Shown: positions 27,067-35,783, numbered from the stretch's first letter. The stretch is DNA of 64,000 nt from Herminiimonas sp. (GCA_014377845.1 JACMOV010000039.1:54637-118636); one strand, 5' to 3'. The notes: generated by a model not told the origin, from the letters alone. Translations and numbers: made by a program.

Positions 27067-27443
27067 GATGTATCTCCTTTTTGCTAGGTCTTCATTTAAC
27101 GCATGATCCGATGGCAGAGCGAATGAAAATCGGAAAAAGCAGCGTAAGAACTGCAACCATATGTATCGCGGGAAACCTTCCCGGCTTCCGAGCCCACCGC
27201 CAAGGGCGACCTTGGCGCATCCAAAAGCTCGCCCGCTAGCGGATCAGGGGCGGTCAAACTGGGCCAAGCGTCTGTGGAGCGCATCGGAGTACGGTGTCCA
27301 TGCCGGCGCCAACGCGTCTGGCGATCCGGATTTTCACAGGCGCTGCAAGCCGATTCGGGTTGATTCGTTTTCTACAACACGTTACCCTAGCGTATCGCGC
27401 TATTTTATTGTCATAAAGCAATTAAGAGAACCTGGACCCGAAT
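27067..27443. other. 377-base gap with strong hairpins
   Basis: No supported gene. It holds a perfect 8-bp stem with a GCGA tetraloop, CGCCAAGG/CCTTGGCG (27198-27217), and a palindrome, CCGCTAGCGG (27233-27242). The stretch before the RNase gene (27380-27440) is AT-rich and probably carries its promoter. Confidence 0.4.
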
Positions 27444-27827
27444 GTGAATGCAACGTACCTGCGGCAGTTCTGTGCAATTCTTACGGCGTTTCTCTTCTCA
27501 TTTCCGGCATTTGCCCGGCATCCGGCCACAGTTCCGGAGTCTGGCACCATTTCGGTCGCTAACCTTCCTGTTGAAGCACGCCGAACACTGATGCTGATCA
27601 GGCAGGGTGGCCCATTCCCTTATGCCAAGGACGGCGTTGTTTTTGGTAACCATGAGGGGCTTTTACCAAGGCAACCGCGCGGGTATTATCACGAGTTCAC
27701 CGTGAAGACACCCGGAAGCCGCAATCGCGGTGCGCAACGCCTGATCGTTGGCGGGGCACTGGTGACGAGCAACGAGGTCTACTACACCGCAACGCACTAC
27801 GCGAGTTTCATGCGGATTTCAGAATAA
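27444..27827 (+). CDS. Secreted guanyl-type ribonuclease (barnase-like)
   Basis: From GTG 27444 the 127-residue product has a signal peptide (RQFCAILTAFLFSFPAFA) and a barnase/RNase N1 domain. GGPFPYAKDGVVFGNHEGLLP leads to the catalytic core YHEFTVKTPG with Glu84, RNRGAQR with Arg99, and ATHYASF with His118: the Glu-Arg-His set of this fold. It should cut single-stranded RNA after G outside the cell. The neighbouring downstream gene encodes a barstar-like inhibitor, 43 bases away. No ATG fits in frame, so the start rests on GTG. Confidence 0.85.
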   Translation: MNATYLRQFCAILTAFLFSFPAFARHPATVPESGTISVANLPVEARRTLMLIRQGGPFPYAKDGVVFGNHEGLLPRQPRGYYHEFTVKTPGSRNRGAQRLIVGGALVTSNEVYYTATHYASFMRISE

Positions 27828-27870
27828 CGCTGGAAATGACAACCGACAACCAGGCATAAGACCGGGCAAC

Positions 27871-28311
27871 ATGAACACATCACCAATAATAAATGTCATA
27901 GCCGAGGGAGAAATGAGTTTGTTTAAAACCGTGCCGCCAAATGTGGTGCAGTCGATTCGTGCATTTCGGGTGACCGATCTGCAGGCGGAGGCGGCGCAGC
28001 TCGGACAGCATTTCCTGTATGCATATTGTGCGGAAGCCACGACCAAGCAACAGGTTCTGGCCATGATTGCGGAAGCCTTTCAGTTTCCCCGCCATTTCGG
28101 CAAAAATTTCGATGCGCTCGGCGATTGCGTGACCGACCTGGCGTACAAGTCCGGGCCCCAGCCAGGCTTCCTCGTCGTGCTTGAACAACTTCCCAACACG
28201 CCGAAATTTGACAAGGAAGCGCGCGAAACCCTGCTCGATGTTTTCCGCGATGCGGCAGATTTCTGGGCTGAGAAGAAGGTGGCATTCCGGGTCTTTTATT
28301 CATTCCAGTAG
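27871..28311 (+). CDS. Barstar-like ribonuclease inhibitor
   Basis: This 146-residue cytoplasmic protein shows the barstar pattern AFQFPRHFGKNFDALGDCVTDL (about 69-90), where the Asp residues contact barnase active sites. VVLEQLPNTPKF and a C-terminal helix and strand follow. It lies 43 bases after the exported RNase and is followed by a terminator, so the pair is one unit protecting the producer. An alternative start at ATG 27913 has GAGGGAG close by and would remove 14 residues. Confidence 0.85.
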   Translation: MNTSPIINVIAEGEMSLFKTVPPNVVQSIRAFRVTDLQAEAAQLGQHFLYAYCAEATTKQQVLAMIAEAFQFPRHFGKNFDALGDCVTDLAYKSGPQPGFLVVLEQLPNTPKFDKEARETLLDVFRDAADFWAEKKVAFRVFYSFQ

Positions 28312-28337
28312 TCCCCGCCATGCGATCTGCCGGACCG

Positions 28338-28361
28338 AGCCGACCATCGCGTCGGCTTTTT
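28338..28361 (+). terminator. Terminator after the RNase/inhibitor pair
   Basis: AGCCGAC (28338-28344), a 6-base loop, GTCGGCT (28351-28357) and a T run. Confidence 0.85.
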
Positions 28362-28390
28362 CATTTGGGCCACGGCACGTGGCCGTTGGC

Positions 28391-28418
28391 TTGACCACCC
28401 AGGACGCTACGGTACAAT
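28391..28418 (+). promoter_or_regulatory. Sigma70-like promoter for purN, probably leaderless
   Basis: TTGACC (28391-28396), a 16-base spacer and TACAAT (28413-28418). The expected start of transcription, about 7 bases on, coincides with the purN ATG at 28426. Confidence 0.6.
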
Positions 28419-28425
28419 GCGGCCA

Positions 28426-29052
28426 ATGAAAACGATCGTGATCCTGATTTCGGGTCGGGGCAGCAACATGCGCGCGGTGATCGAGGCCGCACGGCAACAA
28501 CAATGGGCCGACAGCATTGCCGCCGTGATCAGCAATCGCGGCGACGCACCGGGGTTGGAATTTGCAAGGGAGCATGGTATTGCTGCCGAGGTGGTCGACA
28601 GCCGCGCGTTTGCGACGCGCGATGCCTTCGACGCGGCCTTGCAGGAGGCGGTCGATTTGCATGCGCCGGACCTGGTCGTATTGGCCGGCTTCATGCGTAT
28701 TCTGACCACCGCATTCGTCGAGCATTATGCGGGCCGGATGCTCAATATCCATCCGTCTCTCTTGCCCAGCTTTGCCGGTCTCGCGACGCATCGGCAAGCG
28801 CTTGCCGCGGGGGTCAAACTGCACGGCGCGACAGTGCATTTCGTCACGCCGCAACTGGATCATGGACCGATCATCGCCCAGGCCGTGGTGCCCGTCCTCG
28901 AAGACGATACTGAAGAAATCCTGGCGCAACGCGTTCTGGAGCAGGAGCACCGTATTTATCCGCTCGCGGTCCGCTGGTTCCTCGACGGCCGGCTCACGCT
29001 GGAAAATAGCCGGGTCCGCATCGCAGCAGAAACACCGGATACATCTACCTGA
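28426..29052 (+). CDS. purN: Phosphoribosylglycinamide formyltransferase
   Basis: The 208-residue enzyme adds the formyl group from 10-formyl-tetrahydrofolate in purine synthesis. IVILISGRGSNMRA opens the protein, VLAGFMRIL follows, and the catalytic Asn-His-Asp set is in MLNIHPSLLPSF and LDHGPIIAQ. An ATG at 28417 overlaps the promoter -10 element, so ATG 28426 is preferred. No ribosome site can lie between promoter and start, so the mRNA would be leaderless. rsmB-family gene follows 9 bases later. Confidence 0.95.
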   Translation: MKTIVILISGRGSNMRAVIEAARQQQWADSIAAVISNRGDAPGLEFAREHGIAAEVVDSRAFATRDAFDAALQEAVDLHAPDLVVLAGFMRILTTAFVEHYAGRMLNIHPSLLPSFAGLATHRQALAAGVKLHGATVHFVTPQLDHGPIIAQAVVPVLEDDTEEILAQRVLEQEHRIYPLAVRWFLDGRLTLENSRVRIAAETPDTST

Positions 29053-29061
29053 AAGTCCGTT

Positions 29062-30318
29062 ATGAGATTGCCTCCCGCAATCATTGGTTATACAGAAGAA
29101 GTCCTGCGTGAAATCCTGCGCTTCACCGGCCCTGCCGATAACACCTTGTCCCGATATTTCCGTGATCATCCGAAGCTCGGGTCGCGTGAGCGAGGCGCGA
29201 TTGCCGAGGGTATTTACTGCCTGCTGCGCAACAAGTCTGTCTACACCAGCTTTGCGGAATCGGGCAACGGCCCGACGATGCGCCGGCTTACCTTGCTGGG
29301 CCTGGCCGAGGCGATCGGTCTGGATTCGCTGGGCGGCCTCTCGGAAGAAGAAACCGAATGGTTGCAACGTGTCCTGGAAATTGATCGCAGCCTGCTGCCG
29401 GCGGCCTTGCGCGCCAATCTGCCGGATTGGCTCTACGAAAAGTTTGCCGAGCGGATGGGGGAGCAGGAGGCCCTGGCGCTGGCCGAATCCCTGAATCAGC
29501 CGGCGCCGCTCGACCTGCGGGTCAACTCGATCAAGGCGACCCGGGAGGAAGTGGTGGCGCAGCTGCTGGTGGCGCCCGTGCTGAGCGCACCGACACCGTA
29601 CGCGCCGCTCGGCCTGCGGGTGCTGAAAAAACCGGCGCTCCAGAATCTGCCGGTGTTCAAGGACGGCCTGATCGAAGTGCAGGACGAGGGCAGCCAGTTG
29701 CTGTCCCAGATCGTGGGCGCCAAGCGCGGCGAAATGGTGGTGGATTTCTGTGCCGGTGCGGGTGGCAAGACCCTGGCGCTCGGCGCGCTGATGCGCAACA
29801 CCGGCCGTCTGTATGCGTTCGATATCTCCGACAAGCGTTTGGCAAAGCTGAAGCCGCGTCTGGCGCGCAGCGGCCTGTCGAACGTGCACCCGGTCCAGAT
29901 CGCGCATGAGAACGATGCCAAGATCAAGCGCCTGGCCGGCAAGATCGATCGCGTGCTGGTCGACGCGCCGTGCAGTGGCCTCGGTACCCTGCGCCGCAAT
30001 CCGGACGTGAAATGGCGGCAAACGCCGCAATCGCTTGTCGAACTGAACGCGAAGCAGGCCTCGATTCTCGCCGGCGCGGCACGCCTGGTGAAAGTCGGCG
30101 GGCGGCTGGTATATGCGACCTGCAGCCTGCTGACCGAGGAAAATGAAAACATCGTCGCCGGTTTCCTCGCCACGCATCCGGACTTCGTCGTGGTCCCGAT
30201 GAAAGCCGTGCTGGAAGAGCAGAAGATCGCGCTCGACATGGGTGACTACCTGAAGCTCATGCCGCATCTGCACCAGACCGACGGCTTTTTTGCAGCGGTT
30301 CTAGAGCGCCAGAAGTGA
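29062..30318 (+). CDS. RsmB/NOP-family RNA (cytosine-5) methyltransferase
   Basis: A 418-residue protein. The N-terminal 130 residues are a NusB-like helical domain. The SAM-dependent methyltransferase follows: VDFCAGAGGKTLALG (SAM site, about 230), DISDKRLAKLKPRL, and catalytic cysteines in DAPCSGLGTLRRNPD and VYATCSLL. DGFFAAVLER is the usual C-terminus. It probably modifies 16S rRNA like RsmB, but NOP-family members differ in target. It is 9 bases after purN and overlaps the next gene by 4 bases. Confidence 0.9.
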   Translation: MRLPPAIIGYTEEVLREILRFTGPADNTLSRYFRDHPKLGSRERGAIAEGIYCLLRNKSVYTSFAESGNGPTMRRLTLLGLAEAIGLDSLGGLSEEETEWLQRVLEIDRSLLPAALRANLPDWLYEKFAERMGEQEALALAESLNQPAPLDLRVNSIKATREEVVAQLLVAPVLSAPTPYAPLGLRVLKKPALQNLPVFKDGLIEVQDEGSQLLSQIVGAKRGEMVVDFCAGAGGKTLALGALMRNTGRLYAFDISDKRLAKLKPRLARSGLSNVHPVQIAHENDAKIKRLAGKIDRVLVDAPCSGLGTLRRNPDVKWRQTPQSLVELNAKQASILAGAARLVKVGGRLVYATCSLLTEENENIVAGFLATHPDFVVVPMKAVLEEQKIALDMGDYLKLMPHLHQTDGFFAAVLERQK

Positions 30319-30962
30319 CGCGGCTGCACCACCACCGGCGTCGGTTGCCACTTTCTGGCGGCATGCCGTTGTGGATGGGCCTGGCCGCTTGCCTGGCCAT
30401 TCTGGCACCGGATGCAGTCGCATTCGACGCAGCACCCCGCACGATAGCGGCACGCGGGACGGTGCAGGCCGCCTTCGCGCCATGGGACGATGTCGAGGCG
30501 CTGGTAGTGGATGTCATCGCCGGGGCCAGATCGCAGGTGCTGATGCAGGCCTACCTGCTTACCAGCCGAAAAATTGCGTTGGCACTGATCGCGGCGCAGC
30601 AACGGGGCGTCGATGTGCAAGTTCTTGCAGACGATGCTCAAAGCCGGGTTGCCTCCGGAAAGGTCGGCATGATCGCGGCAGCCGGCGTGCCGGTCTGGCT
30701 GGAAACCCGGTACCAGAGCGCACACAACAAGGTCATCATCGTCGACGCCGCGACCCCTGATCCGATCCTGGTAACCGGCAGCTTCAACTTCACCTGGACC
30801 GCACAGCATAAAAATGCGGAAAACATCCTGATCGTGCGGAAAAATCCCGAACTGGCGGCACGTTATGCGCTGAACTGGCAGCGGCACTTGACGGATGCAA
30901 CCGCCTACACGTCGACCGCCGTGCCGGACGTGAGGCACGACCGGAAACCGGCGCCTGAATGA
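30315..30962 (+). CDS. Phospholipase D-like (Nuc-type) exported protein
   Basis: The 215-residue product starts at GTG 30315, overlapping the previous stop (GTGA). A basic N-terminus and a hydrophobic stretch (WMGLAACLAILAPDAVAF) form a signal peptide. A single HKD motif, SAHNKVIIVDAATPDPILVTGSFNFT, is the signature of small dimeric PLD-family nucleases such as Nuc; two chains would complete the active site. Substrate is DNA or phospholipid by analogy. mscS follows 4 bases later, indicating one operon. Confidence 0.85.
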   Translation: MTRLHHHRRRLPLSGGMPLWMGLAACLAILAPDAVAFDAAPRTIAARGTVQAAFAPWDDVEALVVDVIAGARSQVLMQAYLLTSRKIALALIAAQQRGVDVQVLADDAQSRVASGKVGMIAAAGVPVWLETRYQSAHNKVIIVDAATPDPILVTGSFNFTWTAQHKNAENILIVRKNPELAARYALNWQRHLTDATAYTSTAVPDVRHDRKPAPE

Positions 30963-30966
30963 CTGC

Positions 30967-32301
30967 ATGAGTCAAGCCATGAACGCTAATCTGCTTTCGA
31001 ATCTCCTGATGGATTTTTGGTCGGACCTGAGCACGCCCGGTGTCGCCTGGCAAATCGGCACCCTTGCAGGCTGTATCGCGCTGGGCTGGGGCATCTCGCG
31101 CGGACTGCGGGCAGCCGTCCGCGGCCGCGAAGTCAACATGCGGATGGTCCGGCTCGGCGTGGAAAGCTTTTCACGCGTACTCTCGCCGGTTCTGGCGCTG
31201 ATCCTGATTGCCATTGCCAAGCCAGTGCTTGCCAGGACCCATCATGTGAACCTGTTGCGCCTGGCGGTACCGCTGCTGGCCTCGTTTGCGTTGATCCGCC
31301 TGGCCTTTTACATCCTGCGCCGCATCTTTGCACGCAACGGTCATGCCGGCAGCGTCCTGCTGATGTTCGAAAAAGTCTTTGCCATCCTGGTGTGGATCGG
31401 TGTGGCGCTGTATATCACCGGGCTGTGGCCCGACCTGATCCAGTTCATGGACGACACGGTGCTGCCGATGGGGCGCTACAAGATTTCTTTGCTCTCGCTG
31501 GTGCAGGGCACCGCCTCGGTGCTGGTCACGCTGATGGTGGCGCTGTGGATCGGCGCCTTGATCGAAGACCGGTTGATGCAGGTCGACGGCATGCATTCTT
31601 CGATGCGCACGGTGATGGCTCGGTTATGCCGCGCGCTGCTCGTCGTGGTCGCGGTCCTGGTCAGTCTGTCGCTGGTCGGAATCGACCTCACGGTACTGTC
31701 GGTCTTCGGCGGTGCACTGGGCGTTGGTATCGGCCTGGGCTTGCAGAAGATCATCGGCAGTTATGTATCGGGTTTCGTGATCCTGCTGGAACGCAGCCTC
31801 GCCATCGGCGACATGGTCACGGTGGATAAGTACTACGGCCGCGTCACCCGGATCAATACGCGCTACACGGTCGTGCGCAGCCTCGATGGCATCGAGACCG
31901 TGGTTCCCAACGACATGCTGATTTCCGGGCCGGTCCAGAATTATTCACTGTCCGACCGGGTCCTGCGGATTGCATCGCAGGTGACGATAGGCTACGACAG
32001 CGATCTGGAGGCGGTTCTGACCCTGCTCGAGCAAGCGGTCCTGAAGATCGAACGGGTATCGAAGGAACAGCCGCCAAATGCGGTACTGCTGCGGTTCGGT
32101 CCGGATGGGCTGGAGCTGGAAGTCGGATTCTGGATCGCCGATCCGGAGAATGGCCGCACCAATGTGTTGTCAGAAGCAAACAGAGCGATCTGGCATGCGC
32201 TAAAGGCGGCAAACGTTCAAATACCGTTCCCGCAGCGGGAAGTGCGCTTTACCGAGGCGCCTCCGGCGTCCGCAGGTGCTGTCCTGGCCACGGGAAATTG
32301 A
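30967..32301 (+). CDS. MscS-family mechanosensitive channel
   Basis: The 444-residue inner-membrane protein has about six hydrophobic segments in the first 270 residues. The pore helix and gate are in LTVLSVFGGALGVGIGLGLQKIIGSYVSGFVILLE (about 240-275), with the Gly/Ala pattern typical of MscS. The beta domain follows (IGDMVTVDKYYGRVTRINTR, VVPNDMLISGPVQNYS). The C-terminal cytoplasmic domain ends VQIPFPQREVRF. It is larger than E. coli MscS, with two extra helices. It releases solutes on hypoosmotic shock by family analogy. Confidence 0.9.
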   Translation: MSQAMNANLLSNLLMDFWSDLSTPGVAWQIGTLAGCIALGWGISRGLRAAVRGREVNMRMVRLGVESFSRVLSPVLALILIAIAKPVLARTHHVNLLRLAVPLLASFALIRLAFYILRRIFARNGHAGSVLLMFEKVFAILVWIGVALYITGLWPDLIQFMDDTVLPMGRYKISLLSLVQGTASVLVTLMVALWIGALIEDRLMQVDGMHSSMRTVMARLCRALLVVVAVLVSLSLVGIDLTVLSVFGGALGVGIGLGLQKIIGSYVSGFVILLERSLAIGDMVTVDKYYGRVTRINTRYTVVRSLDGIETVVPNDMLISGPVQNYSLSDRVLRIASQVTIGYDSDLEAVLTLLEQAVLKIERVSKEQPPNAVLLRFGPDGLELEVGFWIADPENGRTNVLSEANRAIWHALKAANVQIPFPQREVRFTEAPPASAGAVLATGN

Positions 32302-32434
32302 TTGCCTTTCCGATCGTGCCTTCACCAACGTCCCATAACACCCCCTAAACCGCGTACAATCGCGGCGAAGCTTCAGTTTCGCGTATGCGCACTTCGTTGT
32401 TTTAATACCATCTGTTTGAACTTTTGGAGTAGGA

Positions 32435-33643
32435 ATGATCCTGAATTCGATGTTTGACGCTGTTTTGCAGTTTTTCGCACACGGCCTGCTCAATGCGAGC
32501 GGCTGGCAGACACTCATCTACACACTGGTCGTCACGCACATTACGATCGCCAGCGTCACGATTTTTCTGCATCGCTGCCAGGCGCATCGCGCGCTGGACC
32601 TGCATGCGATCCCGAGCCATTTCTTCCGCTTCTGGCTGTGGCTTACTACCGGCATGGTTACCAAGGAATGGGCTGCGGTGCATCGCAAACATCATGCGAA
32701 ATGCGAAACCGTCGACGATCCACACAGCCCAGTCACACGTGGCATCAAGAAAGTGCTGCTCGAAGGTTCCGAGCTTTATCGCTATGAATCGAAAGTGCAG
32801 GAAACCCTGGACAAGTACGGCCACGGCACACCGGATGACTGGATCGAGCGCAATCTCTATACACGGTTCAGCTGGCAGGGCGTGGCTGTCATGGCGATCA
32901 TCAACATCAGCCTTTTTGGCGCCATCGGCCTGACCGTGTGGGCAGTGCAGATGTTGTGGATTCCAATCACTGCGGCAGGAATCATCAACGGGATCGGCCA
33001 TTACTGGGGTTATCGCAATTACGACTGTGTCGATGCGTCGCGCAACATCTTCCCGTTTGGCATCCTGATCGGTGGCGAGGAGTTGCATAACAACCACCAT
33101 ACCTTCGGCACTTCGGCAAAACTGTCCTCGAAGTGGTACGAATTCGATATCGGCTGGATGTACATCCGCATCATGGAAATGATGGGCCTGGCAAAGGTCA
33201 AGAAAGTCGCGCCTGCGCCAAAGTTCGACCGCGAGAAACTCGTGGCCGACCTGGAAACGCTGCAATCGGTGATTTCGAATCGCTACGACGTGATGGCGAA
33301 ATACGCGCGGTCGGTTCGCCACACCTGGCATGAAGAACTGGTGCACCTGAAAGCAAAGCGACAGCTGGAATCAAGCTTCCTGAAATCTTCTCGCAAGCTG
33401 CTGCAGCGCGAGCCGGGCAAGCTTGAAGCGCCGCAACGCGCGCAGTTGACCGAGCTGTTCGCGCACAGCAAGACCCTGGAGACGATGCATGAGATGCGCG
33501 TCGAACTCGGCAGCATCTGGGAACGCTCGCACGCCAGCCGCGACCAACTGTTGCAGCAGTTGCAGGACTGGTGTACCCGCGCCGAAGCATCGGGTATCCG
33601 CGCCCTGCAGGAGTTCTCGCTGCGTCTGCGCAGCTACGCTTGA
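32435..33643 (+). CDS. Acyl-lipid/acyl-CoA fatty-acid desaturase
   Basis: The 402-residue membrane desaturase has three histidine boxes: HRCQAHRALD (HxxxxH, about 46-51), HRKHHAK (HxxHH, about 83) and HNNHHTF (HxxHH, about 217). These bind the di-iron centre that places a double bond in an acyl chain, probably delta-9. Four hydrophobic helices surround them. The last 130 residues are a charged helical extension found in related proteobacterial enzymes. GGAG lies 6 bases before ATG 32435. A CCGCG-TACAAT-CGCGG element at 32350-32365 may hold the promoter -10. Confidence 0.9.
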   Translation: MILNSMFDAVLQFFAHGLLNASGWQTLIYTLVVTHITIASVTIFLHRCQAHRALDLHAIPSHFFRFWLWLTTGMVTKEWAAVHRKHHAKCETVDDPHSPVTRGIKKVLLEGSELYRYESKVQETLDKYGHGTPDDWIERNLYTRFSWQGVAVMAIINISLFGAIGLTVWAVQMLWIPITAAGIINGIGHYWGYRNYDCVDASRNIFPFGILIGGEELHNNHHTFGTSAKLSSKWYEFDIGWMYIRIMEMMGLAKVKKVAPAPKFDREKLVADLETLQSVISNRYDVMAKYARSVRHTWHEELVHLKAKRQLESSFLKSSRKLLQREPGKLEAPQRAQLTELFAHSKTLETMHEMRVELGSIWERSHASRDQLLQQLQDWCTRAEASGIRALQEFSLRLRSYA

Positions 33644-33673
33644 TGCCCGCCTGAACGCTGACCTCGATTTGCA

Positions 33674-33702
33674 AATAGCCTGGTTCGCCGGGCTATTTTT
33701 TT
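33674..33702 (+). terminator. Terminator after the desaturase gene
   Basis: AATAGCC (33674-33680) pairs with GGCTATT (33691-33697), ending in a run of T. Confidence 0.8.
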
Positions 33703-33747
33703 GTCCGCTTGCCGCTGAGGCGCAGTGCGCCCGACCCGTTCAGACGT

Positions 33748-33783
33748 AAAAAAACCCGGCGGACACTGAGCAGTCTGGCCGGG
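33748..33783 (-). terminator. Terminator of rpmB-rpmG
   Basis: On the minus strand CCCGGC/GCCGGG (33755-33760 with 33778-33783) precedes seven T (33748-33754). Confidence 0.8.
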
Positions 33784-33805
33784 CCTTTACGAAACCGTCG
33801 ATCAC

Positions 33806-33973
33806 TTACTTGATCTTGGTTTCCTTGTATTCGACATGCTTGCGCGCTTTCGGGTCGAATTTCATGATCGACATTTTTTCAGGCGTGGTGCGCTTGTTCT
33901 TGGTGGTCGTGTAGAAGTGACCCGTACCTGCGGTCGACTCCAGCTTGATTTTGTCGCGGCCGGATTTAGCCAT
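33806..33973 (-). CDS. rpmG: Ribosomal protein L33
   Basis: The 55-residue product [20 protein letters not shown] continues with [14 protein letters not shown] and ends [10 protein letters not shown], the standard L33 sequence. It lacks the CxxC pairs of zinc-binding L33, so it is the zinc-free form. It follows rpmB by 68 bases on the same strand and ends at a terminator. Confidence 0.97.
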   Translation of the reverse strand: MAKSGRDKIKLESTAGTGHFYTTTKNKRTTPEKMSIMKFDPKARKHVEYKETKIK

Positions 33974-34041
33974 GATGGTTCCTCGTTTTGGGTTGAGGAC
34001 AGGATGCCGCTATGCTCGGCGCTGTCCCGCGATGAAGATCG

Positions 34042-34278
34042 TTATACTTTTTCGCCACGGGCGCGCATGTCGACTAGGACGGCATCGATGCCGAGCTTGT
34101 CGATCACACGCAGACCGGCGTTGGACAGGCGCAGGGAAACCCAGCGGTTTTCGGACTCGACGAAAATACGGCGGCTTTGCAGGTTCGGCAGAAAGCGACG
34201 CTTCGTTTTGTTGTTTGCATGGGAAACGTTATTGCCAACCATTGGCTTTTTCCCGGTGACTTGGCAGACACGTGCCAT
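34042..34278 (-). CDS. rpmB: Ribosomal protein L28
   Basis: The 78-residue product begins [20 protein letters not shown] and continues [18 protein letters not shown], the L28 family pattern. ATG 34278 is chosen over one two codons upstream because GGGAG lies 6 bases before it and the family starts MARVCQ. It is first in the rpmB-rpmG operon. The upstream 34279-34440 is AT-rich and probably carries its promoter. Confidence 0.97.
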   Translation of the reverse strand: MARVCQVTGKKPMVGNNVSHANNKTKRRFLPNLQSRRIFVESENRWVSLRLSNAGLRVIDKLGIDAVLVDMRARGEKV

Positions 34279-34517
34279 ATTCAACTCCCTTGAAGATTTC
34301 CGAATTTGGAAAAAGGGAGATGATATCCAAAAAATCGAATTCTATCAATGACTTGCGTAAAACAATTGTGTCAATATATGATCAATATATTTAACAATTT
34401 ACCGCCCGCAGTGTTGTGCCTGTTAAAACCAGTATGTGTACTCGCTTTTTCGACGGCATTCGTCGTGAAATACCGCAATGCAGTGCGGCGACGGTCGCGC
34501 GGATTTGGGTGAAGCGC

Positions 34518-35192
34518 TCACAGTATTCCCCGTTCTGCAAAGGAGAGCACTTCCGGGCCTGCCACGATGAAATGATCCAGTACCCTGACATCGATCAGCG
34601 CCAGCGCTTGCTGCAATGCCTTGGTCAACGCACAGTCTGCGGGACTTGGGTCGGATTTGCCGGACGGATGGTTGTGCGAAAGTATCACGCTGGCGGCGTT
34701 ATGCCGAAGTGCCGCCTTGACCACTTCGCGCGGATAGACGCTGGTGTGGGTGAGGGTGCCGCGAAACAGGGTCTCGGCAACGATCAGGCGGTTTCGGACA
34801 TCGAGAAACAGCACGACGAACGATTCATGGGTCTGGTTTGTGAACAGTAACTGCAGATAGCGCCGCACGTTTTCCGGCGCCGACAGGGTAACCCCGGTTC
34901 GCATCGTCTCTGTCACTGCCCGTTTCGCCAGTTCCAGGACTGCCTGCAATTGGGCGAACTTTGCAGGACCGAGTCCGTTGAGGACAGAAAAATCGTCCAG
35001 CGTTGCGGCAAACATCGCATTGAGCGAGCCGAAATGTCCGACCATGTCACGCCCGAGATCGACCGCGCTCTTGCCGCTGACGCCAACCCGCAGGAATACG
35101 GCCAGCAATTCCGCATCCGACAATGCGGCGGCACCCAGGCGGATCAGGCGCTCTCGGGGCCGCAGTTCTTCCGGCCAATCGGCAATTGTCAT
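34518..35192 (-). CDS. radC: RadC-family JAB-domain protein
   Basis: This 224-residue protein has an N-terminal helix-hairpin-helix region (FSVLNGLGPAKFAQLQAVLEL) and a C-terminal JAB/MPN domain, with the metal motif VILSHNHPSGKSDPSPADCALT (His-x-His with Asp). The family is called DNA repair protein RadC, but the repair role is disputed. ATG 35192 starts MTIADWPEELRPRERLI, typical of RadC; an earlier in-frame ATG at 35288 overlaps the slpA start region. It is divergent from slpA and next to rpmB, a conserved neighbourhood. Confidence 0.93.
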   Translation of the reverse strand: MTIADWPEELRPRERLIRLGAAALSDAELLAVFLRVGVSGKSAVDLGRDMVGHFGSLNAMFAATLDDFSVLNGLGPAKFAQLQAVLELAKRAVTETMRTGVTLSAPENVRRYLQLLFTNQTHESFVVLFLDVRNRLIVAETLFRGTLTHTSVYPREVVKAALRHNAASVILSHNHPSGKSDPSPADCALTKALQQALALIDVRVLDHFIVAGPEVLSFAERGIL

Positions 35193-35286
35193 GGGGATCC
35201 GCCGGAATGCGGCGTCGAAAACGTGGTGCGATCTGTAGCAACGGCGCAGCGCGGCGGCTGGAACAGGCTTAAAATGCGACGTTATC

Positions 35287-35760
35287 ATGGCGCTCGAAAA
35301 TTCAATGTCAAATTTACCACTTCCCGTCGTGACTCACGGCGCATACCTGACCCTGCATTACCGGCTGGCGACGGATGACGGCGTCGATATCGTGACCACC
35401 TTCAACGACAGTCCGGCCACGCTGCAACTCGGCCAAGGCCAGCTCGCACAGCCCCTCGAAGCCTGCCTGCTCGGCTTGCCGGAAGGCGCCGAGCGCACCT
35501 TCGATCTCGGCGCCGATGCGGCGTTCGGCCAGCGTAATCCGGAGCTCGTCCAACGGGTATCGCGGGCAATGCTCGATGAAAACTCGCAGCGCGGCGAGGA
35601 ATACGTCATCGGTGACCTGGTCGAATTTGCCGCCCCTTCCGGTGGTCGGTTCGCTGGCGTGCTCAAGGAGATCGATGCCGACGGCGCCCTGTTCGACTTC
35701 AATCATCCGCTGGCCGGACGTGCGGTCAAGTTCACGGTCCGCATCATCGGCATCCTGTAG
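35287..35760 (+). CDS. slpA: FKBP-type peptidyl-prolyl isomerase, SlpA-like
   Basis: The 157-residue FKBP-fold isomerase of the SlyD/SlpA group has a flap domain inserted in the middle. VTHGAYLTLHYRLATDDGVDIVTTF, LGQGQLAQPLEACLLGLPEGAE and FDFNHPLAGRAVKFTV match SlpA. It lies 23 bases upstream of ispH, as in E. coli (fkpB-ispH). ATG 35305 (MSNLPLP) is an alternative start; neither has a clear ribosome site. It assists folding of new proteins by family role. Confidence 0.92.
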   Translation: MALENSMSNLPLPVVTHGAYLTLHYRLATDDGVDIVTTFNDSPATLQLGQGQLAQPLEACLLGLPEGAERTFDLGADAAFGQRNPELVQRVSRAMLDENSQRGEEYVIGDLVEFAAPSGGRFAGVLKEIDADGALFDFNHPLAGRAVKFTVRIIGIL

Positions 35761-35783
35761 CCGTATTCTGAAAGAGCCTGAAG

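Noticed and set aside
27161-27562. 133-codon frame overlapping the RNase start
   Set aside because: Composition is random and the RNase frame, with signal peptide and active-site residues, is the real one.
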